From: Chaetoceros tenuissimus
Lineage: Eukaryota; Bacillariophyta; Thalassiosirophyceae; Chaetocerotales; Chaetocerotaceae
Assembly: GCA_021927905.1 (NCBI GenBank)
Contig: BLLK01000019.1
Location: 1,240,001 to 1,304,000, forward strand
Reading direction: 5' to 3'
DNA: 64,000 nt
Shown here: piece by piece, positions 29,201 through 36,962 of the stretch
Layout of the letters: each line of letters starts with the position of its first letter
Numbering within the stretch: the stretch's first letter is position 1
Made by a program: the position numbers and the translations under genes
The notes under the pieces: generated by a model
Told to the model about the DNA's origin: nothing
The model's input: only the letters and a program-made list of their open reading frames with translations
Database searches by the model: none

Positions 29201-29573
29201 GCTTCAAAGTTCCCACTCGCAACGGGAGGTTGAAATTCGAAAATTGAAGAAAGAAGTCAAACGCCTCAAGTCTGAACTATTGCTTCCAATGCCACTTTCG
29301 AACCAAAATATGGCTGCACATCTTGCGCACAGAAGCAAAATTGAACAAGCAAGGTCATTTATTCAAGTTCATCAAAGTGAACGTCAGAAGAAGCTTATTC
29401 ACATCCTTAGTCAAATAAAGAGCGTTGTATTACAAAAGAGCTCAGCCTCTCGTGATACCTTGGTTCAAAAGGCTATCACTTCGATAGAAGAGTTATGTAG
29501 ATCAGAAGAACTTGAGAAGACAGAAATAATGAGTTTGTTTACATTAGACGAAGACGATGTTGCAGAGATATAG
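23214..29573 (+). CDS. Myosin heavy chain with IQ motifs and long coiled coil
   Basis: The frame is 2119 codons; removing a probable 75-base intron (25782-25856) leaves 2094 residues. Order: a variable N-terminus with an SH3-like stretch (DAAYVWLPAYLVPS). The motor has the P-loop GESGAGKTE at about 403-411, switch I NDNSSRFGRF, switch II LLDIFGFERFEVNRFEQLC, the actin-binding region and the IKPN strand. A converter follows (KTKVFFRAGSLEHLE). Then about five or six IQ-like motifs (ATTIQTWYRS, IIRMQSVARGRK, SLKIQSYWRGSK and others). Heptad-rich coiled coil runs from about 1260 to 2000, with a short C-terminal globular end. The ATPase site is intact, so an active actin motor is expected. No known cargo-binding tail domain was recognised, as in many diatom myosins. 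Its 3' end abuts the next gene, tail to tail, within two bases. Confidence 0.95.
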   Translation: MTNNKNKKKQKEIKGRPQDPAPQYTASTVLHQSSPLRDTELLPNPHLPASFDVHSSSQSPQSASSRTRRRLQLSKQISVGSISSTTSDHHSNTAVYVQDAAYVWLPAYLVPSKSPIQENEEQVNVTIVLPDDWTETTMLESTSTISSLENATSTTGFGAYQSPPTQETIPKNKTKIVYKYELDAQHSKIPTGVHRSLELKDYINHELPLQNVDRHALRRSSIQSKNIIVQPIVNARDMADLHYLHEAAILYNLKQRHGQSLPYTRVGDIVVAVNPFEWIEGLYSMEKQNVYAKHLIWENPDLVQRENDVDVIIEEELSSIGNVSDEDKDSFGDYPIAPLHNPSGKILKFKQQHEQDDDRPHDPMTQGSMYSKLGLEPHVYETASLAYRGLASDRLNQTVLVSGESGAGKTETVKIVMRNLATVEQTRPFYHPKGSSVFQHPKENDVVKKVLESNPLFEAFGCAKTVRNDNSSRFGRFTQMQYQVESRKEAETNDRPHLPLCLLRGSFCATYLLEKSRVVAHADGERSYHIFYQMLAAPDSEKNAIWEELSGSYCNDFKYIGETKVHSIEGMSDAESWKVTVQALNDFGFTGEPFRELFRALCIVLQLGNLTFVDCGSTDEGSKISSTIELDKLSRLMGISSDTVAEAMTTRTNRLPGGRTMTSKPNPKEAKEGCDALAKSIYASIFDTLVQQMNDRTSVKAELESHAHSDIGTISLLDIFGFERFEVNRFEQLCINYANEKLQYRYVLDNFRAVKKEYTAEGIEIFDFSIVDNSPVLELLEGKASTDRFRPSKLGIFTSLNEECQKPQGKASSFVYKLKHQSISKQLLTDKLHKPCEFGVKHFAGPVTYDASEFLSVSFGFVLHIKSIVRNSANIILFTSQSNTDLTPTDLIALAAKTSNSYIRNNFAAKMEESDGNKRGSKSKKSVLSKFQSQLNLLMKCIEETKTRYIRCIKPNSTHTARKLNHRETMNQLESAGLVTAITISRETFPNRLPYELIWERFQCLYDASETNKKDDIHVKVEEMLTSLLTIPFIRADGARVPSFACGKTKVFFRAGSLEHLESDRMQFVSLHATTIQTWYRSVSSKKKFLKLKQSIIRMQSVARGRKDRKAYQSKRIASVLIQAKGRMMIQRRHYLRLRVSVVEVQSLCRMLAARKFYSLSLLSVIRIQNRIRTFQCRRTLRKKISASLKIQSYWRGSKARAYAIELMKQQSKEARSVTKIKSIWRMYKAKVRVKRIIKSREEALQSILQSGDTPNTEGKGEDTEGKGEGKLDPNVPVLMSATMIHRLKKEMSLLRQENRKLGEEKLEYQSAFQESTDDKDKLIAGLQRKVSTLENENREMDSELESSYNKINSLESRINSLKNETSEMNIELEKSNGEVNTLRETTEAKDKELINTKSRLQNVEGEVESLKTQIMTLLKEMESRDEDLQKALKHGKNFEAELETVKNNARLLEAELNDELRASQRTIDFQKEKMAASEEMKQTYKRQIEGSEAHITELEADLEKRDIEIVKNEKEIQELKVVCQDLTSNITQRDVEHVQQTKKISSMSESMKAIEKKLSESSSNESSLKERILVLEEQLMDQQTQHQEKVAQMTKTTTELEKELEDLSNVNKSLQERAKDFEEEIKEKNDILLGKAKDIKELEKTCETFQASMVDIEQKSREREEILTSLTTDFENVKSKLEEANDSVQSLSRALQEAEEKNDLLLDGMTTKESTLRSKVESCEELQAEKSHLQHNLDLVFTERNSLQNSVNSLQHDLDCAKAEVKLAEDARDLVENISTEIKEELAQARERIEFLEKENAQLQLDMEPAGHEIPSFVQDELKEQYEKTQNLEDHLAKLLEENTSLTNDLAELEASKSELMNHMQSVMTASKSATNRSKALLETNKSLLADLNEVKLENARMHSELAAMASKNAEQAFPLKAKYEHMIYDLQANIMELKEELADALKGREMFAQNVEAKMQQEREVLLSEIHDLRSKIRNNQGGDNDYKGKLLSALQSSHSQREVEIRKLKKEVKRLKSELLLPMPLSNQNMAAHLAHRSKIEQARSFIQVHQSERQKKLIHILSQIKSVVLQKSSASRDTLVQKAITSIEELCRSEELEKTEIMSLFTLDEDDVAEI
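25782..25856 (+). other. Probable in-frame intron (75 bases) in the myosin motor
   Basis: GTAAGT at 25782 and CACAG at 25851-25856 bound a T-rich segment of exactly 25 codons without a stop. Splicing joins SEFLS directly to SNTDLTPTDL, as in other myosins where a short linker leads into the N-x-D-x-L region. Retention would insert 25 hydrophobic residues there. Confidence 0.8.
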
Positions 29574-29574
29574 C

Positions 29575-31530
29575 TTATAAGTTTTTAAGACTCTCCTCTT
29601 GTTCAGATTCTGAATCAATTTGAATACTACTTTCAAATCCTAAAATGTTTGGACTACTTACAGATACGGAATGATCTCCTTCTGGAATACTTTGTAGATC
29701 TCCCATATTACTACTAAGATTATGCCTTGGTTCGACATGTGCATTCTTTGAAGGCGGTATTGCGTAATGGTAATATCCTGCATCATTTCCAGAAGTTTTT
29801 GAGTGAACATCAATACTTTCGAAACCATTACTAACAATATCACCACTGGATACAGCGAGAGAATACTTTTGCTTTTCGTTGTTGGAAAGATCATTTTGGT
29901 TCTGAGCTCCTTCCTCCAATTCATCGTATTTTTCCAGTTTTGACTGATTCTTTTCGAAATAACTCACATTTGGTGCATCACTAGATTCAGGATTTCTCAT
30001 AACTCTCTCGTCATCAATTTCATCAGGCACCTCACCACCATGAAGCACAACCATGAAGAAAAGTTTGATCCAATAAGAATTCGCATAGTCAGGATAAAGT
30101 TTTCGGATAGAAGCAATCTTTGGTCGGGTATAGATTAAGATATTGAAGAACCCTCCCTATCAAAAAAAGAATTAGCACGATTACAAAGAAAGAATTCAGT
30201 ATGAAGTGATCTTTTTCCAACTTACCAAAGGCGCAAACAGAGATATACCTATAAATACCCACTCTGGCACTTTTGATTTGTTAATGATACGATATGCAGT
30301 ACCGGCAAGAGGAATAGCGTATGCTACAACGAATGATAAGATATAGAGAAAAGATTGCACAAGCGCTCTTTTTGCAAGAGGCAAGCCATATTGCTCACTG
30401 TCGTTTGACTTTCTTGAAGTAGTGTCTTGTTCGTTTTCCTCATCGCGAGTTCTTAGCAAGGTACCACCCTCTTCCCCACCAGACAAGTCATATACCTTAT
30501 CCTCTGTACCTTCAGGGTTACTGCTGTTGTTGTCAAGTCCTGCATTGTCGTCTGTAGTTAATGGATACGAGGCTTGAAACTCCATTGCATCAACTGATCC
30601 ACTCAAATTATCACTTTGAGAAGAAAAAGGCTCTACAGAACTTGTGGTATAAGCTCCCAAATCACTGGTGTCGAACTCAGAATCATTACTAATTTCCGCG
30701 GAGTTTTCACTGACTTTCAATCCATGTGCTTTACGAATAGCTTTTCTCTCCTGTTTAAAGTTTTCAATCACCTCCTTTGTATCCATAGTTGAGTAGACAG
30801 ACGACTCGACTTGTACTACTAGAGCTGGAGTAGCAGGTTGCAAAGCTGCATTAGTTGCAGCAAGCTTTTTGCTCTTGACCAAGAGTCTCTCTTCTCTAAA
30901 AATGTAGAATGTAAATCTTGCCAAATTCAGAAAAGTAAAGATGAATCCACCTAATGCTGGAATAACAACTTCATAGATGGAACCAATAGAAGTTGTAAAT
31001 TTACTTCCTCTTTTACATGTAACATCTTGATTAGCATGGCAACCGAGTGGGTTCTCAATCATGATACACATACTTCCAGCTCTTGTTGGATTAAACGCAT
31101 CCATAGCAAGACCTATGAATCCTCCGAGGATTGCATATGTCCAAATGAATGCATGGAAATAAGGCTCCGAGAGGGCGAACTTTCCACGAGGAACTTTCTT
31201 GACTACTCGTTTGAAGAAATAGTACGTTAGAAAAACTGCATAGAAAGGAACAATGGACATGAAGTTCATGAAAAAACCTGCAAATTCACATGATTCCACT
31301 GTTCCTTGAGCCCAAAGTGCATTTGGCGTATCTTTCGGTGCAGCGAAAGGACTGATTATAATTCCAAGGGAAAATAAAAAGTCACCAAGAGCCATTCCAT
31401 ATATGATTCGGCTGTACGGCGATCTGAACCCATTTTTGTTACGAGGAATCATTACAATGAGTGTTGTAGATGCCACAAGACTGATGGAAGTCGAGGTCAT
31501 CTTGGTAATTTGCCCTTGAAGAAATACCAT
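29575..31530 (-). CDS. Seven-helix GPCR-like membrane protein with one intron
   Basis: Coding exons are 31530-30226 and 30156-29575; the intron 30225-30157 (69 bases) reads GTAAGT...TGATAG. Both exon lengths are multiples of three. Splicing restores helix 7: ISLFAPL joined to GGFFNILIYTRPK, which aligns with LLPTYGIFLILIYTRPK of the intronless gene at 3379. The product is 628 residues. Shared fingerprints are SPYSRIIYGMALGD, FAAPKDTP and NPTRAGSMC. A long Ser/Glu-rich loop lies between helices 5 and 6, and the cytosolic tail is about 150 residues, acidic and Ser-rich. The start is the first true ATG (MVFLQGQITK). A receptor-like role is inferred from topology; the ligand is unknown. Confidence 0.75.
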
Positions 31531-31542
31531 CTTGAGTTGCAA

Positions 31543-31866
31543 CTTTTAATACTCTATGGCTGACGATAAAAATGGAAAACAAGTCGTATGAAAGAAGTTA
31601 GAGATTGTAAATAACATGAAGTGAAATTCTTGAGAAAACTAGATAGTTGAGACTTCTTTTTACTCAGTGTGGCTGTGTGGTGCACCACTAGATGATATCC
31701 AAAATGGACAATGGTCAAACGCTTCTACTCACCTGTTACTGCTTATTTAGCTTCGAGATTATTGACAAAAGACCACTCTTTTGGGAGTGAAATGAGATGG
31801 GCTGGGCAATTGGATGTCATGAAACAACTAATGCAGATCTGAATAAGAAGGCATAGTACCATACAA
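31543..31866. other. Spacer left of the inverted-repeat element
   Basis: About 320 bases containing the upstream region of the receptor-like gene. No other feature was seen. Confidence 0.35.
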
Positions 31867-31898
31867 GGTGCGGGTTAGATATCACCCGGATTTGGTGC
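31867..31898 (+). repeat. Left terminal inverted repeat
   Basis: A 32-bp sequence whose exact reverse complement ends the element at 34333-34364. Confidence 0.9.
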
Positions 31899-32107
31899 AG
31901 CAAATTTTGTCACAAACTGTACAATAACCTTCACATTTTAAAACCAAATTTCTGTGTCATCCTATATAATTAGCCATGTCAATATGTTTGAAAAAAAGAT
32001 GTTTTTTACTGCAAACGCAACAGAAATACACACACTAACAACTATTACAACTCATACTTTTCTTCCAGTAGTTTGTAAGCTAAATATACACCAATATACA
32101 ACATACG

Positions 32108-33267
32108 ATGGACTTTTCACCATCAAAACTACTTGGTAAAAACTCTACGTTTCAAGCAAGTCTCCACTATCTAGTTTACCCTGTTCCATATGATGCTTCG
32201 TCACCATCGGAACTTGAGAAGATATGCCTTCCAGCATCAAATCCTCTTCCTGCAATGTCCCTGGTTGATATACTTGCTCCCAGACAAGGAATTGCATATA
32301 TATTTGACCCACACCAGTTTGATGCTACCAAAACAGACCCTAAAGATCGGAACATAATTAAAAAGAAGCTATTAAATTCCCTGATTGAAAAAGCTTCTCA
32401 TGAAGGTGGACAAGTTCTGGTATCTAATGGTGGTGATGGATGGGGGAGACAAAAGATCTTCAAGTACTATACTCTAGCCTGTAGTAGAAACCGCAAGTGT
32501 CATAAAAAGCCCATGGAGAGGGCTGATACTAAGAATGAGTCCCTAAATAATTCAAGGAAGAAGAACTCAAGAGTAAATGGACATAAGTCTGAGCCCAAAC
32601 GAACATCAACCTCACTTCCTCTTAAAAAAGAGGATGTATGCAAATTTCGGATGAAAATTAAATGCAACAATAGATGCTTCTTCTATGTACCTACACAAGC
32701 TTGCTTTCATGTTGGACATGCCTACGAATGCAAAGAAGATGTTGTAAGCAAAGGCAAAAGGCTTTTAAATGTTGAAGAAGAAGATTCTCGTAAGAAAATG
32801 AGTAGGACAAAGACATATAGATGTTTCGGGAACATGGAGTTATGTTTAGTAGACAGTATTTGAAAAACAAATGTAGAAAAGATCCCATCAGCAACTTGGA
32901 TGGATCTATGACAAAGTCACAGATGAGTCAGACGAATGATGCTGAATCCATTAGGGACCATCTTATCACTCAACATCAATGCAAGGTCGTGATTTTGAGA
33001 GCCAAGAAGTCTGAGGAAGAAAGACCAACAATCTCCTTAGAATGTTCCGAGGATAACTCAGCTGATCCTAGTACTCTTCCCATTTCTACTGATGATTCAA
33101 AAGAGGTTGGTTCATACCTCCGCACCACTGTTGGTCGTAACAGAAATCAAAACTTGCTAGCATTGGCCTTCACATCTAGAGCTCAGTACCAGCTGGCTAG
33201 AAGCTTTAGTTCCACTAGGCTGGGGAAATGTTGTTTCGAAAATATTTACAGCCCTTTCACCTTGTAG
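32108..33267 (+). pseudogene. FAR1/MULE-like zinc-finger protein, one frame change
   Basis: The first frame starts MDFSPSKLLGKNS and covers a presumed DNA-binding region. It contains KIFKYYTLACSRNRKC, then a CKFRMKIKCNNRCFFYVPTQ block, then CFHVGHAYEC. This Cys/His layout is that of the WRKY-GCM1-like zinc finger at the front of Mutator-type transposases and FAR1 proteins. The frame ends at 32863. A second frame overlapping from 32821 goes on without loss of character (FREHGVMFSRQYLKNKCRK, then DHLITQHQCKVVIL), so a one-base loss or two-base gain lies near 32815-32825. Translation ends at 33267, before any transposase core. An undetected intron could also explain the frame change. Confidence 0.55.
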
Positions 33268-34086
33268 GCCTTTTTCGAGGTAACAGAATGTATCGAAATC
33301 ATCTGCATATTTAAGCAGTGTCTCCGAAACCATTATTCTTCTTTCTTGCTTAGCTATACCTCTACCATTGAGGGATTGCAAATCCTCAATCATTTCCAGC
33401 TTGAAACAAGAAGCAAACGCAGCATCCGAACATTCTTTCAATTCATTTGGTAAATTCCCATAATTTGATTTGAAATAAATCATATTTTTATACATCTTTT
33501 CCAGTTGGGGCAATGAAACAGGCTTGGAATGAATAGGCTGCAAATCCCCTATGAGATTTGTGAACTTTTCCTCATGCACAAAATATGATAGTAGATATTG
33601 CATCATCCCTTTTTTTGCTTGAAAACTAACATCTTTCAGGTGTATTCCAGATATATCAAGCATTTTGAGCATGTGTTCCCTCACTGTCAATGATTTCGAC
33701 GACTCAATGTAGGCATTACGATTAGAAAAGGAAAACGAATACAATTCATCCATCCCAATGCTTTCTTCTCTCAGTTTCATCAGAAGAGGGGTCCATTCCT
33801 TGAATATATATTGTATGCCTAAACTATTTTTCATTTTGGCAGGGGCAAGTGCTAGAGGATGGCAATTTGCTTCAATTTCTTTTATATATTGTGTATACTT
33901 TGATGAATTTTTCTTCTGTCTAGCACGATGAAGAAAGCCTAAGTGAGTATGGTATCGTTTGGAGAAAGTATGTCGTTTGGCATAGTTATCTGAAGGAAAT
34001 TTCCCATGAAAATAAATGAATTCCTTCAGCATTTTACACTGTAGTAGGAAATTCTGTTTCTTCTTGGATAGGGTGGTTTCTTTCAT
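33157..34086 (-). CDS. Unknown protein inside the inverted-repeat element
   Basis: A 309-residue basic, soluble protein starting MKETTLSKKKQNFLLQCKML. The N-terminal block KEFIYFHGKFPSDNYAKRHT followed by YHTHLGFLHRARQ faintly resembles a helicase-associated (HA)-type DNA-binding module, in which a FHGKFPS turn precedes a Trp/Leu helix. The similarity is too weak to name. The rest has helices without known motifs. Its 3' end overlaps the 3' end of the zinc-finger relic by about 110 bases on the other strand. It lies wholly between the inverted repeats, so it is likely element-encoded. There is no membrane segment or signal peptide. Confidence 0.5.
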   Translation of the reverse strand: MKETTLSKKKQNFLLQCKMLKEFIYFHGKFPSDNYAKRHTFSKRYHTHLGFLHRARQKKNSSKYTQYIKEIEANCHPLALAPAKMKNSLGIQYIFKEWTPLLMKLREESIGMDELYSFSFSNRNAYIESSKSLTVREHMLKMLDISGIHLKDVSFQAKKGMMQYLLSYFVHEEKFTNLIGDLQPIHSKPVSLPQLEKMYKNMIYFKSNYGNLPNELKECSDAAFASCFKLEMIEDLQSLNGRGIAKQERRIMVSETLLKYADDFDTFCYLEKGLQGERAVNIFETTFPQPSGTKASSQLVLSSRCEGQC

Positions 34087-34332
34087 AATAGAATATTCTT
34101 TTTGTAGTATTTAGAGTGAGGGTTTCACTTGGTTTTTGATGTAGTGAGATGTGTTGTGTTGTGTTGAAAAAACATCTTTTTTTCTGCAATTTGAGTGGCT
34201 CGAGAAGTGTGACGGCGAGTCACGAGGAAAGCATGTGACGTCATAATGATGTCATTTCTCTTTACGTTGAGGGGTTCGATTCCCGTGTCAATTCTATCTA
34301 TTTTACATATATATCTAGTGTCAAATTTACGA

Positions 34333-34364
34333 GCACCAAATCCGGGTGATATCTAACCCGCACC
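34333..34364 (-). repeat. Right terminal inverted repeat
   Basis: Exact reverse complement of 31867-31898. Confidence 0.9.
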
Positions 34365-34732
34365 GTATGTTATGTTGCCGGAGGAAGAAGAGGATGTTGT
34401 GTTACCGTGACTAAAGCCACTAAACTTACACTAAATTGAATGAAATAGTCATAGAAAATGTCGTGAATATTCTTTTCACTTTTCATTCCACCTTCATGTC
34501 GTTATAAGACATTTAATAACGAAGTCAAGAAAGGAGGAATCCTAAACAAAACTTTTACTTTTCAAACTTTAACAACAACGAAGTTTCGAAGTTTCACTTT
34601 TTCTATATAATTCTGCAATTGTCATTATTCACACTGATATTTGTACGCAGATTGTAAAAAAAAATTGATTATAAAATTTTTATAATCATTTATAATCATA
34701 GATACAACATAGATAATTAGTTGCGAAAGAAC
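34365..34732. other. Spacer, nothing recognised
   Basis: About 370 AT-rich bases between the element and the 3' end of the propeller gene. No feature was seen. Confidence 0.35.
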
Positions 34733-36561
34733 TCATTTTTCATACTGGTACACTTTGACAAGGCCTTGTCCTAGATTGAATCCTGGTGCACTCACTACAA
34801 ACTTAGTTCCATCTCCATTGATTGCTACATTTTTACCAAATAAGCTTGAACCAGACACATCATCTTCTTCAAAAACTGTTTGACCAACTTGAATCCATTT
34901 ATTCAAAACTGCATCGTATTCGAAAACGTTAACCTTCCCACTTATATTGGGGTCGTAGTAAGTCGAACGACCACCCGGAGCACCCAATACTATTCGTAAA
35001 CCATCTTGACTCATTCGAACTCTATAGCTCGATTCTGCAATGATTGTTTCTGAACCGAGAAGATTCCATTCATTTTTAGTTGCATCTAGTTCATAAACAA
35101 CGACATGTCCAGAGTAGTAATAATATCCCCCTTGAGGAAATCCTAGAGCTATTCGATTTCCATCACCACTCATTGAAATGGTAGAAGCTGAGCTTGCGTA
35201 GTAGTTATCCCATTCATCCCTTTGCAATTTAGATTGAAGTTCGTATGAGGAAGTAGTGGAAGAAAAATCGTATATTTCAAGCCACATCTCGCTAACATCA
35301 TTTTCAACAATTATAGCAATGTGGCTACCATCACGATTGAAACTCATGTAGTCTGGTCCTTTACTTCTCGATCCTATGGCCAAATCGTAAGTCTGAATAC
35401 CACCGTCAATGTCATCAAGCTTGATTACAACTACACGGTGGGTATTTGTAGGGTCTCTTATTGTATCTCTAACAACAGCACCGATAACTTTGCCATCATT
35501 ACTCATTGCTAAAATGTTGCCGCTCCTAGTAAGGAAAGAAGAACTCTCAGATAGCCAAATGCCATAGGGTGGATTCGACCAGTCACTTAGTGTTTCGTCA
35601 AAACTATAAATTTGAATATAGGACGCAATATCTAAAGACTCCCAAACGGTAGCAAGGGTCATTCCATCTTCACTTAGAACAAGGGAACGACCAATTCCTT
35701 TTCCCTCTCCGTCAAATGTCAAATCCATTCCCATGGTTTCCCATTCTCCAATTGCTTCGGAATATTTCATGACTCTGATGAAGGATGTGCTTTCTTCACC
35801 AGCGCTGATTGCAACAATGTTACCATCGTTATTCATATCAATGTTACCTCCGAATTTGTCTCCAGATCCTCCTTGCATCGATTCGCCAACTTGTGTCCAT
35901 TGAATTGCACTAGAGGATCTTCCAAACAAGTAACATTTACAAGATGCCTCATCTGAGACCCTTCGACCAACTAGGTATCCAGAAAAGTACTCAGATTGTA
36001 TTGGATTAGAGCTGCATAAATCTATATCAATGAACTTTACAATCTTGAAGCAATTTCCAGATTCAAGCACATTTGTATCATAATATTCTTTCAACAAATA
36101 CTGCTCATCTTTGCCAAAGATCTTGAGGTTGCTTCTATTTCTATTCAAAATTATACTATCGTCAGAGGTGTTGCAAAAATCTAGACGAACCTTAGCAGTC
36201 ACAGTGATGGGATCATTCGTAAAGTTGTCATGAGTACACTGATTGAAAAATGGTAGAAACGGAATAGGTGCCTCAACAGGATATCCATATGCTGATTTTT
36301 CATCCAAGCAGTTTGTACCTACTAAACTGGGGATGTCATTACTTTTCAAAATTGTACATCGTAGTTTAAGCTTCGAGAAAATGATTAGTGATGAGTACAT
36401 GCTCTATCTCAATACGATTGGTAAAACTAAATATTTCAACAACTTACTCTCGTAACGCAAGTTGTTTGTTCATTTTCTTTTGTAGAACAATCTTTTACAA
36501 TAGTTCCTTCAACTAGAATGCTAACTAAAGCGATTGGTATAAATAGTTTTGAAATATGCAT
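34733..36561 (-). CDS. Secreted beta-propeller (FG-GAP/WD-like) protein with a 5' signal-peptide exon
   Basis: Exon 1 (36561-36448) encodes MHISKLFIPIALVSILVEG, a signal peptide, and continues to CVTR. An intron (36447-36371, 77 bases, GTAAGT...CGAAG) leads into exon 2 (36370-34733). Both exons are whole codons; the product is 583 residues. A Cys-rich N-terminal domain (about residues 39-200) precedes a blade region of about six repeats. Their pattern is G-x-x-F/S-x-x-x-V/I-x-x-N/S-x-D-G, as in GDKFGGNIDMNNDGNIVAIS, YASSASTISMSGDGNRIALG and SSLFGKNVAINGDGTKFVVS. Such propellers bind ligands or other proteins outside the cell. A cell-wall or adhesion role is possible but not shown. Using the first ATG of exon 2 alone would lose the signal peptide. 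Confidence 0.75.
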
Positions 36562-36962
36562 TTGTAATTGTTTTCATAAGTTTTATATTTACAGAAGGTT
36601 TTGGGTTCTCAAACTTCATCGAACATAAAGAAAAGGGGTTCTCGTTTCTGTTTTTGAAAAGTGAGAGTTTCAAAGACGTTCATTACGGTTATGAAATACT
36701 AGGGGTTCTCATTTCCGGTTTGAGGAAACATGATTACACAGGGATATGAGAAGGCCTGTGATTGATGTGCTTTTGCCCTCTCACTTCTCACCCTTCGCTG
36801 CTCTCCATGCGATCGTCTTCCCATCACATTGATTTTAGTGGATTCGATTCTCCTCTGTTCCCCGGCAAAAGTTCCACATCAATCCCTTTCTTCATAATTT
36901 TTATGCTCGTATAAACAAATTCCAAGAACCGCATAGTACTAAAGTTACCAGCAAAACGAGTA
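36562..36962. promoter_or_regulatory. Divergent spacer with repeated GGGTTCTC
   Basis: About 400 bases between the propeller gene and the HSF relic. The octamer GGGTTCTC occurs three times within about 110 bases (near 36604, 36638 and 36703), twice inside a longer GGGGTTCTC. It may be a regulatory motif or a decayed repeat. Nothing else was seen. Confidence 0.3.

Larger units (their letters stand above)
31867..34364. mobile_element. DNA transposon of about 2.5 kb with perfect 32-bp terminal inverted repeats
   Basis: The left end (31867-31898) begins GGTGCGGGTTAGATATCACC and is repeated exactly, inverted, at 34333-34364. Weaker inverted similarity continues inward for about 15 bases (CAAATTTTGTCAC against TAAATTTGACAC). 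Inside are a FAR1/MULE-type zinc-finger gene, broken by one frame change (32108-33267), and an opposite-strand gene of unknown function (33157-34086). The two overlap at their 3' ends. No clear target-site duplication was found beside the repeats. The DNA-binding domain suggests a Mutator-like relation, but no DDE catalytic core was recognised, so the superfamily is open and the copy is probably non-autonomous. Confidence 0.75.

Noticed and set aside
33157-34086. Possible helicase-associated domain in the element's unknown gene
   Set aside because: Only a short FHGKFPS-like turn matches; the conserved HCNVP and GxW parts of HA repeats are missing.
34262-34290. GGTTCGATTCCC resembling a tRNA T-arm (B box)
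   Set aside because: The T stem has a G-G mismatch, no matching A box or acceptor stem could be paired upstream, and no anticodon arm was found.
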